DNA from: Gonocerus acuteangulatus
Lineage: Eukaryota; Arthropoda; Insecta; Hemiptera; Coreidae
NCBI GenBank assembly: GCA_946811695.1
Contig: OX328125.1
Span: 41,901,709-41,965,708 of the forward strand
Reading direction: 5' to 3'
Length of the DNA: 64,000 bases
Below, one piece after another: positions 12,201-53,900 of this stretch. The notes beneath the pieces are model-generated. The model did no database searches, was not told the DNA's origin, and was given only the letters and a program-made list of their open reading frames with translations. The translations under genes were made by a program, and so were the position numbers. The stretch's first letter is position 1; each line of letters starts with the position of its first letter.

Positions 12201-14725
12201 TCCACACCTTTTTTAGCATTGTTGTAGTCTATGACTCATTTTGGCTTCATAATGATTTCTCCATTTATATTTCTGGATCCGGATCTCTGTAAAGTGTCAC
12301 TATGCTCAGGATGGGAGGTAATCATTGGAACAGGACGCTTGTCCATCCATTTAATGATCTTTATTTCCCCAATTTGCATACCAAAAATATCGCCCTTTTT
12401 CATTTTCAATCCTCTTTTGTTACTAAACTCTTTAGGGACCCTTCTTCTGCCAGGTGAGAGAGTCCCACAGTAGAGTATTTGTTTTATTAATAAATTTTCC
12501 ACTAATGATACGCTTGAGTAGAAATTGTCAACATACAGTATTCGCCCTTCCAGTTCAGTAAACACTTCCAAAAGTTTGAAAATAACTGACTGAGGATGTC
12601 CAAGGGCTTTGTTGGTTGCTCCTTTTCCTTCATATACAATTATATTATTTGTGTAGCCTTGAGTTGTACATAATTTGTAGAGCTTGACTCCATATTTGTG
12701 TGTTTTGTTGGGAATATATTGCCGGAATATAGGCCTTCCTCAGAAAGGAACCATACTTTCATCAACAACTAATGTTTGTCCAGGCTATAAGGGGGAATTA
12801 TATTTTATGATCAATTTTGACAATATTATTTCTACTTTATATAGCCTGCGTGTTTTGTCTTCGCTTTCATTGTTTGCAAAATGTATGCATTTGAGGAGAA
12901 GTAAAAACCTATCTCTTGTCATGGTTGTAGAAATAAATTGGTTGTTATACAATAAGTCTTTGGACCAATAATTACTAATGGAAGGTTCTTCAACCAATCC
13001 CATAGCCATTACAAGGCTAAAAAATTTGCATAATTCTGGCTTTGTTGTTTCAGCCCAGTTCTTTATTCGGGATTTAGATGTATGTGACTTTTGCAGTTCT
13101 TGAATTGCATAAGCTTTTGTTTCTGTCACAATAAGATCCAAAATTTCCGAATCGATAAATTTCTAATAAACATTAATTGGTTAGCTGATTTCCTGCTGGT
13201 CTAAATTTATGTGGGAATTTTCTCTAATAAAATCAAAATTATGACAAGTATTTGCGATAATCGTCCAAACTCTAGAGGAATCATAATTGTTACTCACAAG
13301 ATCGCTAACTGGAGTCGTACCAGCACTAGAAGCCGATGTTTCAATGCCACTGCAAGATTCCGAAGTTTTGCTGCTGTTTGGGGAAGATGCTTGAGACGTT
13401 TGGTCAATATCCGAATCATCCCTGTCAATTAAATTATCACTATCCGACAAAGTGTTCTTACAGTAATTCACGGTAGACAAAAGCCTAGTGGACCGAGAAC
13501 TAACAACGGCTTGATTACTGCAGGAAGCAAATGTTTCAGCTGTGTTATCTCTCGTCTCCACTATGTTAATACTTGTTTCAACCTCTTCTTGAATAACTTT
13601 AGCCGCCATTTCTAATATTTTTTTTGCCCTGGAAGACATAATAGGAAAAGAAAGGACAAATGCATGGTACAACTGTACATGAGAGACTGATGGAGAACTC
13701 CATCCGCACAAATCTGTAAACAAACACCAACAGGTTGGTGCAAGCTCGTGCATGAAACGTAGGTCGCCCGGGACCTATGCTGCAAACTACTAATAATGTA
13801 TTTGTTGGGTGTGGTATACGTCCCGGGGGACCTATGCGGAAAAACGTGCTAAATATATATTTTAATATTAACATATATATATAAAAAAAACGATTCGGAA
13901 ACAAACTTATGCCATTAAAAAAATTAAAAATAAGCTTCACAGAAATCATGTCGCTCAGCCAATGCTCCCGCATAGAACTATATCAGTTGAATAGGTCTTA
14001 AGGCGTTATCGCATTTAACGTGTTAAGAATAAAAAACTAAAATTGTTGCATAATAGTAATGCGTTTTCTCTTTGGAAAGATTTTTCCCATCCTGCTAATT
14101 TTTATGTGTATGCATATACATATATAGATTTAAACTTATTAAAGAAACTACTATAGCTTTTAAAAGCCTTAAGAATAACATGACACTTCCTTCATTAAGC
14201 GTATTACAGAGTTATTTATTGTTACTAGTGTAACTCATCCCAGTAAGTTGGTAATTTTTTGTTTGTGAACTGATTTTTTGTGATTGAATTATATTGACTT
14301 CTTTTCCTCTTAGTATAAAAGACATACTGTGCCTTTCAGAAAGGACTAGTGGTAAGTTCAAAAGTGAATATTGGTAAACTAAAGGTAGGGTTTACTCCAC
14401 ATAAATATTTATATAAATTCCATTGGTCTTATTACAGTGTAAGATTAATAAAAAGATTTAAATTTTTAATTATGCTAATTTTTTTATTTTAATTTTCCAG
14501 GAAAGGCTTGAATATTTGGAAGCAAAATTAGATTTAAGAAGAAAACAGTTCCATGTATTGTTTACATCATTACATCAATTGCAGTCCATTTTGGATGCAG
14601 ATGAAACATTTTGTAATGAAAGTCTTGAAATAATAGATGAAGATGATGATGATGTTTCTGCCCTTATAAACAGATGTATATCGGAATCCTCAGAAGAGCA
14701 TGTGGAAGTAGAACAAGACGCATGA
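9239..14725 (+). CDS. THOC7: THO complex subunit 7
   Basis: THOC7 is a coiled-coil subunit of the nuclear THO/TREX complex, which couples transcription to mRNA packaging and export. Exons: 9239-9248, 9327-9447, 10657-10960 and 14501-14725, giving 219 residues against 204 in human. Family landmarks: EEIIRRRLLIDGDGTGDDRR near the N-terminus, then KWCNS, the KLIRKNRLEYEALARVI stretch in the long helix, and LDLRRKQFHVLFTSLHQLQ in the last exon; the C-terminal tail is acidic. Start chosen because MDE|E joins in frame to the conserved block and has a good GTAAGT donor. Introns 2 and 3 each contain a TTAA-flanked transposon. Polyadenylation signal AATAAA at 14783-14788. It converges on ALKBH6, whose stop codon lies 97 bases away on the other strand. 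Confidence 0.93.
9543..10332. mobile_element. TTAA-flanked piggyBac-type MITE with subterminal palindromes
   Basis: Left end TTAACCCTTTAACGGGCA (9543-) and right end, read inverted, TTAACACCTTAACGGGCA (ends 10332). TTAA is present at both edges, as for piggyBac-superfamily target sites. Inside each end lies a GC-rich palindrome: GGCCGCTAGAGCGGCC at 9681-9696 and GGCCGCTCAAGCGGTC at 10298-10313. No transposase; the open frames inside are chance. Inserted in THOC7 intron 2. Confidence 0.8.
11573..13639 (-). pseudogene. piggyBac transposase (DDE_Tnp_1_7 type), inactivated
   Basis: It encoded the DDD-type transposase of the surrounding element. The likely start is the MSSRAKK methionine at 13639, after which a Ser-rich acidic N-terminal region runs to 13181. 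The core then appears in pieces: KFFSLVMAMGLVEEPSISNYW (about 13030), LVVDESMVPF (about 12770, first Asp), LYVDNFYSS (about 12535, second Asp), GVDLSDQMASYH (about 12200, third Asp) and VVNSWIVYNT (about 12090). The C-terminal Cys-rich finger (CKGCFKELRK, CDTCPDTPGFC, CLECF) ends at 11573. It is broken by a stop at 13181, by stops around 12785 and 12755, by a further stop at 12236 and by a 183-bp insertion at 11893-12075. The three catalytic aspartates survive, so decay is moderate. Confidence 0.88.
11893..12075. mobile_element. 183-bp insertion inside the piggyBac transposase, 12-bp target duplication
   Basis: The host sequence CAGTATTATAAA is duplicated at 11881-11892 and 12076-12087, and removing the insert restores the conserved transposase frame. 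The insert carries CTGGCGAATAAGGCGGAAGG (11934-11953), whose exact reverse complement lies at 12059-12078, partly in the duplicated site. Between them is a CTGAAGA-hairpin-GAAAC motif (11978-12006). I know no named family for it. Confidence 0.75.
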
Positions 14726-14822
14726 TTCACAAATTATATTTGATTTAATTTTGTATTAACACATTAAAAAATTGATTTTGTAAATAAATGTTTATATTTT
14801 TAGTTTTTATAAATATTATATA

Positions 14823-21978
<7,156 letters not shown>

Positions 21979-24083
21979 AACACTTTCTAAGTCTTCAAGT
22001 TAAAAAAATAAATTGGAACCTGTCAACAAAATAAACTTTTAACAAGCAAATAACTACTAAAAAAAAAGTATATAATTACATTTTCCTTTTACTGATGTGG
22101 ATAATTAATTAGTAATTTTATTCTCAAACAAATGATAAACAAAAATGTTTTTAGAAACAAACAACAATTTGGGAATGACAGGTAAAAAACTTGTCTAAAC
22201 GTCAAAACTTTAATTTTAATCTATTAAGATAAATGGTATAACAGCATGGAATCAGAAAAAATTAATAAAATCTAAGAAGATTGATAGTTAAGGTAGTAGG
22301 TATATAATGCCGACACCTCTTTTTCAGTTATAATTTCCTCATTACATTTTAAGTTTTCAAAATAAAATTATGTTCAAGAACGCTTGAGCACATTTCAAAA
22401 GTTTCTAAGAGGTTTCGTTACATATAAGTTAAACGATTTTATAATATCTTAAAGATGATTTAAAAATGATGTCAGAAAATATATTTTCAATACATACCAA
22501 TATTTGTAAATTGTAACCAGAAAATATTTGTATTTTATTTTAATGTCGAGATTCCTTATCTTCATGATATCCATATTGGTGATCTATAGGCTGACAATGT
22601 TTTCTAGCCAGAATATTGTGTTTGCTTTTGTTCGAAAGAAACTCCACAACCACCCTGAAGGGAATCGAACCGAAAAAAGTAGATTCTTTAAGAAAGTGTT
22701 TTTTTTTGTTTTGTTTTTTTTTTAAACAAAAAAAAAATAATGATTACAATGCTTTTTCACGAAAATTTAAAACTTTTGGAAGAGATCTTTAACCACGGAG
22801 ATTAATCAGTACAGAAATAGTCGGGGTGTTATTAACAACGTTTCGGCTTGAATTTCAAAACCTTGTCAGGGCTACAAGGAGAAAGAGAACTGGTCAGTTT
22901 GGAAGTCGGATCTCGTCTTCAAATTCACTTCACTCAATCATTGAACTCTTTTTGGTTGAAAACTTACAGCGCACTTCGTTCTCTTCGGTGATACCTAGTC
23001 ATTTTATTGGGAAAAAAGGGTGATAATTTGAAAATTGCATCTAATAAATTTAGTTTTATGTGTTACATGAAGTTCGGGTGAACTAGGCATATCAGTTTTT
23101 TGGTTGGTTAAATTAGGTTTATAGGGCAAACAACTTCAAGATTATAATATGATTCATCAGCATTCATAACATTCAGCTTATGTATATGATTCATTATACC
23201 TGCAGAAAATATTAAGAGTTATTTTTGGAAGCGCTATTTATTGAAGAGAAACGATTGAATTCGATATACATATAAATATAAGAATTCCCACTGAAACATT
23301 TGACTAATCACTTTAGAAAGTAGCGCCGCTCTTAAGAAAACTGAAAAAGGCGCTCGAGCCTTGGGAAAAAAATTAATGTCCAAGGTGAGTTGTATAAGTT
23401 GCAACTCGGTAGATAAGATGCCCCACCAATGAGGAACGTGTGTAGTAAAAAAATCGAAATAGGTCCATTGGGGTTTACTCCGAAAAAAAAATAATAATGT
23501 AAATTAATTATGTAAGACCAATTAATAAGGAACATGTTTTGTAAAAAACAAAATCTTTCCATTAGAAGTTGGGGTTTACTTTAGAACATAATTAATAATA
23601 CAGTCAGCTGTTCATTGCACATTTAAAGGGCCAAAACTATTCATATTTTTTTTAATTTACGGTGGTAGGCCGTAGATGCAAAATAACCTTTAAAAATACA
23701 AAATGTTTATTTTGTTAAATTTTAATTAATAAATATTTTATGTTCATTTATGTTATTTTATGCAGTTCTTCAGGGTGGGGCTAGAGTAATTACCTTGCTG
23801 AGGAATGTGCAGCACCTGCGTGATACTTTTTCATTGATATATGTTCATATTTCTGACGTCATACTGTTTGCCATATTGTTTTCTCTTTACTCTGACTGCA
23901 GTGCCAGAAAATCGATTAATCAAGGAAATCTAGTTTGGATTTCTCAGCAAGGATTTAAAATTTAATGGTATAACTGCGTCGGCTTTAAGCTGATTTCGTT
24001 TCTGTTGAAACTAATGGAATTCAGACGAATTTATATAAAATTCAAAGCGAAAAAGTACAGCTCTGAATTAAAAGGGTTGCTGT
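21979..24083. other. divergent intergenic region (ALKBH6 / CEP295-like)
   Basis: About 2.1 kb between two start codons facing away from each other. Holds a tRNA-like B-box remnant (22635-22680, minus) and a repeat with a decayed hairpin motif (22840-22869). Also present are two related segments containing TTGGGGTTTACT near 23470 and 23570. No gene supported. Confidence 0.5.
22840..22869 (-). repeat. decayed CTGA-hairpin-GAAAC motif
   Basis: Minus strand: CTGACAA, a GG...CC hairpin, then GAAACG. It resembles the motifs at 30616-30646 and 30123-30148 but has lost the G of CTGANGA. Confidence 0.4.
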
Positions 24084-46915
<22,832 letters not shown>

Positions 46916-47229
46916 GCAATTGTATATAAGATATATGTATATTGAAGTATAAATACTTGTAATATGTAATGATTTATTTTTTTATAAATGTACAAAATAA
47001 CAAAACAAATGATATTGTTAAGTATGATGATTGTGACAATTTTTTAAAGAATATAAAAAAGCTATGTTGACATTTGATGCGTCCTTTGCTGTTGCTCTTT
47101 TTTTCATGAAGCAGTTACTTTTCATATCTCAGAAAATTGAGATTTCATGCTTCTTTTTTCACAATTTTATAAAAAAAGAATAATAAAATGACAAAACAAA
47201 AGCAAAATAAATTAAATTATGTTACTTAA

Positions 47230-47504
47230 TTATAATATTTGGCATATTTGCAAATTTCTCTTGCACTTATTGGCTGCTAAGGACAGACACATTTCAACAA
47301 CTTGTTGGTCACAGCCTGTTTTCTTCATTCTCTTGATTGGTTTAAAAAAGCCCTGAAAAAATAAAAAACAATAATGAGAACAGATCTTCTTCCACATGGA
47401 TGCTATAGTAGGTTTGTTAAACATAACACAATATATATTTTGTCCTTCTTTTCATATATGATAACAAGAAAAGGCAGACTCTCAAAATATACTTAGATAA
47501 TATA

Positions 47505-47535
<31 letters not shown>

Positions 47536-47853
47536 CCCTGTTTAATACTTTATTTATGCTAACAGACTATCGTTCACAAGGAGGGGTATAGAAGAATAAT
47601 TATAACACTTTGACAATGGAGGACTGGAAATTTTGTTACTAAGCCAGGGGACGGACAATTTGTTTTGTAATGACCGATAGAGAGGCACGTTCCCAGAATC
47701 TGGCTTGGCTCAGTGGATAGCCGAGGAGGACGTTCCCAGAACATGCTGAATTCCTCAAATGCAATAATAGTTCATTAAAATTCTGATCGTACATTTACTT
47801 TGCATGGGAAGCTTACTGGCAAGCAGGTCTAGTAAATTAGGTCATTCATAAAC

Positions 47854-47907
<54 letters not shown>

Positions 47908-50900
47908 AAAATACACACACACATATATGTATGTTTATATAAGGTGGAGTAATATACCTGCCTCCATTGAGAGAACCTGGTGATAAGTGGATTTCCTAAC
48001 AAGAAGTGCCCTCAAGAGATGTAATAATGCACAAAACATGTAGAACATAAAATTAAAAATAAAGTAGTCGTAAAGTAGCTATACCAAAAATACTATATTC
48101 ACGGTAATATGATAGTTTGTCAAAAATTCTTTAAGTTTGATTTACATCCTAAATGAAGAACATAATATTTTGTTGCAATTAGAGATCAACATGCATTTCC
48201 AATTACAGCTAGGAAAAGTGACTTACGTCTTTGATATTAAATACTCTCTACTTAAATTATTTCTTACTCGTTCGGATTATTTCTTAATCCCAGGAGAATA
48301 TTTTTAACCTTAGAAATTATTATTTATATTTTATGTGCACTATTTATTTTCCACATCAGATTGGAATGGATTACTTGTTCTTTTCATATGCTAAATTTTT
48401 AGAAAATCATAGAGCTTATTTAGAATATTTTATCATCAAAAACATATCTGCTGAACACAGCTTGGCTGTATGAAATTTAAGATAATTGTACTCTTACCTA
48501 GAAAGCCTGAGCCTGAAGAGGATGAAGAAGATGATGATGGTTTACTGCTGTAAGATGGCCTTCGACCTGATGGTCTATATCCTGAAGTGTACGCTGTCTT
48601 ACTCGGATATCTCCTATACCTTTGGCTCTCTCCCTTGTAGCCAGTGTAAGGTTTGTAGCTGGGTCCTTTATAGGAACTGTAAGGGCTGCTTGGTCCACCT
48701 CCGGGTTTATCTACGGAATATGGTTGGTTGGGGTGGGAATAACTTGGAGGTCCTCCACTGTAGGGGGGTCTTGGTCCTGAACTACTATAGCTGGGTCCTC
48801 CACTACTACTGTAGCTGGGACTTCCATTTGAATAGCTCGGTCCTCCACTGTTGTAACTTGGTCCTCCACTGCTATAACTTGGCCCTCCACTGCTGTAGCT
48901 TGGGGGTCCAAAGCTTCCTCTATGTCCACCACTTCCAAAACCTATTTGTGGACTACTACTAAAAGAGGGACCTCCTTTGTAACTATGGCTACTAGATTCG
49001 CTGCTATATTGTCCTCCACTGGGTGCATCGTAGTGGCTTTGGGAAGGTCCAAAACTTCCATGTCCTCCTGAGCCTCCAAAAGTTACATGTCCTCCAGATG
49101 ATCCTCCGTCTCTATGGCCGCCATAAGCTCCATTGCTGCTAGAAGAGCCACCGAAACTGCCATGGCTAGCGCTGGAGCCGCCGAACCCCGAGTAGCTCGG
49201 CGACGACGAGAAACCACCATGGTTTTGGCTTGGAGCGTGGTAGGCACCATGGGTGCTTGTTCCGAAACTACTGTAGGCAGAGCTGCCTCCAGAACCGAAG
49301 CCGTCGTGTGAACCACTGCCCCCGCTGAAGCTGCTTTGTCCAGCTCCACCTCCGAAGCTGCCATGTGGTTGATAGTCGTGTTCGGCATCGCTGCTGTAGG
49401 ACCCACTGCCATGAAAGCCAGAGAGACTGCTCCCAGCATTGCCAAAGCTGCCATCTGACGATCCATGATAACTGGCTCCGACACTATAACTGCCGGTTCC
49501 GCTGCTTCCTGATCCTCCCTTGTGTGTTGAGGGTGAAAAGCCACTAAAACCTTTGTACGAAGGACTGCTGCTACTCTTTCCAAAGTCGTACGAACTATAA
49601 GTCTTACTAGTGGGCGATGCTCCTCCTGACTGCTCGTCGTCAAGATAACTGCTAATACTGTTTATGTCGAATTCGTCATTTGATGAATACGCTGGAAATG
49701 AAAAAAAGTTCCTGTGAGTGATTGAGAAAACGTTACCTTTAGCCAAATAAAAGAAAATTCCAATTTTATAAACGTATAAAAATAAACAGGCATGGGTGAA
49801 TATTAATTTTTAAATGGGAAAACCAATTTGATTTTGATCAATTAAATTTATGCGATATGAATTGAGATTTCTTTGGTTAAATTAAATTATCTTTATCCCC
49901 CAAGACCAGGAAGCCAACGAGATGAATTTTAGCAAAGCACTAAAGTAGCTTATTAATACATAATATTAATCTTTTTATAGCGCGAATAAGAGAAAATATT
50001 TATGTTGTAAACGCATTTCAAAAAGATACGTTTATTAAAGTAAATTTTCTACTGTTCCAATTTCGACCCAATTATTGCGGTAAGTTTGCTTTCTATCTAT
50101 TGATTCTCCCCTAACAGTGCCCGACTCTTTGAATATCCGTTATACCTGTCAGACTATAATTAGAGAAGGTAGGTTTTAAAGTCTGCTGAGTCGGCAAAAG
50201 TCTTCAATGAAATAGGTCAGATTTTGATCCTGCTTCTGACTCTCTCTCCAAGCAGTTCGGAGGATGCCTATTCAACTGTCATGCAAAAGGAGTACAGAGT
50301 CTTGAAAAGAAATGGTTATCAAACGGTATAGGTAAATGACTCAGGCTGAATTATTTTCCTTTTAATTGGTCTGATCGTATCATCGATTATTGGAGTCATA
50401 ATTGGTTCTGAAAATAAGTTACCAGTTCGCTTTACATTTGGGATTAGCTTTCTATTAGGCCTTTATATGAACTGAGGTAAAGTCTCAAACAGGATGGATT
50501 TTTTAGTAATATTAGTTCTCTTCCTTCTAATGAGTGGTTATTATATAACATGTTAGAGGAGGGGCATGCCTTTATATAGAATGAATATTATCAAAAATAT
50601 TCAATATTTAATGAATTATATGATAATGGATAATGCTTACCTCAATGCAAAGTTTTTAGGAATTTATATGACAAAAATCGATGTATAATAGTCTTATTAG
50701 TTTCATTGTCTAATACGTAAATCCTAATTTGTGAAAAGTACATATAGTAAACGACTTGTCCCTGTTGATATTCTGATTGTGATGCTCGTGTAAAATTGTA
50801 TTTAAATAAGATTTTCAGTTATCCCCGATTTGACAATATTCTTGTAGTGCTTTGGAACCTCAGAAATGTCTATCTATCCCCATAAATACGTATATTTATT

Positions 50901-53900
50901 TAAACAAAAGCACTCACAAGTAAACAACCCGAAAATATAAGCGTGTATATGTTTATAGATACATGTTTTTGGATGTTTACTTTTGTGTCGGCGGGAGGAT
51001 AAGTAGGTGGGAGATGATTAACTCCTAACACCTAGATACATCTCCCATCGGTTCCTCCTTCCTACGACGTACACAAAATATCCCTGTTGACCGCCAGCAA
51101 CATTTGCCAAAACGTTGGCAATACAAATATTTACATGTCTAACGTAATAACATGTTTTTCTTTTTATGGCTCATGGACTGCGACGGATTAGAATACCAGA
51201 GCGTTTTCTTGATAGGTACACTTTCGTGTATCCAGCCCGCACGTGGCTTATGCCCGGACTTAGGCCAAACCATGTGGGCTATACAGAAATAATGATGTCA
51301 AAAAGGTGTTTTTTCGTCTCTGGGATTTTTACATGGAACGGCTTCTTTCTCCAGCAGCGTTACTCCTCTCCAACTTATTCCTGCGATATTTCGCTGGAAG
51401 AAGTAGGAAAGGAGTAACACCGCTGTTGAAAGAAGCCGTTCCATCTAAAATTATTTATTTTTTTTTTTCGATGCTCCACATTGTCTATGAATGGCATCGA
51501 TTGCTGATAATAGTTGCTCATAGTGATGATATACCACGTCACTAATATAGAATCCAAAGTAAAATATGGAAAAAACAAATATTATTATTATTTATTTATG
51601 TAGTGCTTCATTTCATGGACAATAAGCACACTAAAGTAAGTCTTCCAAGAAACCAGGGAGAACGTGAAAATTGTATTATTTTACAATTAAAATAAGAGTA
51701 AAAATAAAATGATTAAAATAAATTTCAATTTTCAACTATAATGAATAATAACTTATTCATGGAATAAAAATGTAGTTCAGTAACCTGTCTTCGGGGCCCT
51801 CATATGAGATCGTATAATCCTTTAGTTTGTAAATATGTCAAGATACTGTCTATGTACTGGCTACCTTCAGCGAGAAGTTCACACATGTTGAATGGAATAG
51901 TTGAGTCTTGTCGTCTAATGCAGTCTGTTAGAATATGTTTTATTGTCAGTTCAGTATTACAAATTTCACATAATGGTCTCTCTTGTCTTGTCATGAGGTA
52001 CCATTATAAAAACAAATAACTAAACAGAAAAATTAAATTACAGAAAAAAAATAATAATAAAAAAAATAAATGAATAAATCCATCTAAAATAATAATAATA
52101 ATAATATTACAGCATGACTGAAAAGTACTTACGAGGCGGTTCAGCAATGGCGAAGGAGAAAAGAAACACCAGCAATAATACTGTTTTACCCTGAAACAAA
52201 TGAAAAGTAAATTTTTATTTTTCACACCGATATTTGCAAATAGTTTTTAAAAGTCTTACAATTTAATTTTAAATGTATATGATTAAAGAGAACGCGTTAA
52301 CACAGCAAAATTTCATTTATTTGTATCTGTTTTATAAATGGATTACAAGATACTTATGCTGATTTCAATGCATATATTATAGACGTTTGAAAGGAAAAGT
52401 ACCCATAATGGCATTAAAATTACATTTGTTTTACATTTATGCAAATCACATGGTGTAGAGGTTTAAGATTTTAGAGTAATTTAACGTGCCTTTATTCAAA
52501 TTTTAAAATATACATCTCTAGATATTACATAATCTTTTGATTAAATCATTGAACCACTTGTCTTATTTTTTTGATCGACTCGTGTTAAGTTCTGTATCTA
52601 AGGGTGGGTTTACACTTGCTAGTTATTGCAGGATATTTATATCAGAGAGAAATTGCGACTATTGAAACCCCATGTAAAATGTATGTCTGCAATAAATTCT
52701 ACCATGAGCAATTTATTGCCGACATACATTTTACATTGGGTTTCAATAGTCGCAATTTCTCTCTGATATAAATATCCTGCAATAACTAGCAAGTGTAAAC
52801 CCACCCTTATGGTTCAAAAAGAGTTATTGCCTTATTTTTTTTCTTTTTAATTCCTTTTGTGAAGCGTGTATGGGAAGGAGATGAGTCAGGAGAAGCCCTT
52901 TCCATTTTTTTTCTTTCGAAAGAAAAACTTCCGCTCCTAGTGAGATTCGAATCCAGGAGAAACGAAGTGCTCGCAGTTTAACCTTCATGTCGCTTAAACA
53001 CTGTTAATTCATGATATAATAATGAAACATTTAATTCTTCATTGATAATAATTTATTTTTTCCCGTAGGCCGTATAATAATTAAACTTATTTATAATGTC
53101 TGATAATGTTTAGATGCAAATGTGGGTTTAACCTTTTGTTTTTCTATGATCTCTTTGTTCTATTATCTGCCCTAGACTGTCGATCGTTTGTATGTTCTGT
53201 AATACATGATTTTCTCCTCTTCCTAGATTCTTTTTTTATGTCTACTTGATATGTAAATTTGTACATATATTCTAATTGGGATGAAATATTTATTCTCTGT
53301 CTGTTGTATTAGCAAACTCATAGCATAAATAATAACGCTTTCTTTGGCTGGAGAAAAGATTTCTAGAGAAAAAACCACAAGAAAGAGAAATCAAAGCTAT
53401 TTCAGTGGTTGAGGGATTAGATAGTGCTGTGTAATGGACTCAAAGTTCCTTTTAAATAAATTTGTTCAATCAAAACTTGAAAAAATAAAAAAATGTAAAT
53501 GGATACTTTTTCCAGCATAAAATAATCGAGATTTGCATAATAATTAAGAAAATGTAATTGAAATAGAAATAAGAAACCTATATTTATCCTTATTTTTTAT
53601 TATTGGTTCAGGCAATAAAAAATATACAGTAGTACCTTAATACAAGGGCAATTTCATAAAAGTGTTAAAATGTAAAAGTAATTTAAAAATTATCACAAAA
53701 ATGTTTTAAAAGTTAATAAAATGTTCTATGGTGGATATGTTACATATAGTAGGAAAGTTGCATAATAGGGTACTTCGATTTGTGAGAAAGCAGACCAAGT
53801 TAATTGCCGATATAAATTAAAAATGAATGACATGTGGTCCACCATGGGGACCACAGAGATAAGTCGCACTCTTGTAAGAACACTGCCTTTTATAAAAAAA

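Larger units (their letters stand above)
11123..14026 (-). mobile_element. piggyBac-like transposon with degraded transposase
   Basis: Flanked by TTAA at 11123-11126 and 14023-14026. Ends read TTAACTTGTTAGCTGC and, inverted, TTAACACGTTAAATGC. Subterminal near-palindromes ATAGGTCTCCGGGGACCTAT (11176-11195), a second copy at 11220-11239, and related blocks at 13760-13777 and 13817-13836 sit just inside both ends. The transposase is on the minus strand. The element occupies most of THOC7 intron 3. Confidence 0.88.
49692..52132. other. GSY-rich gene intron 2 contents
   Basis: A 2.4-kb intron. It contains a hairpin repeat (51333-51444) and the 3' end of a non-LTR retrotransposon (about 51570-52003, minus). 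49750-51150 is AT-rich sequence in which I see no exon or repeat. Confidence 0.45.

Noticed and set aside
48486..49643. Long open frames overlapping the GSY-rich exon, including a 186-residue Ala/Val-rich frame
   Set aside because: The biased GGN/TCN codons of the GSY exon keep other frames open; only the GSY frame joins to a signal peptide through good splice sites.
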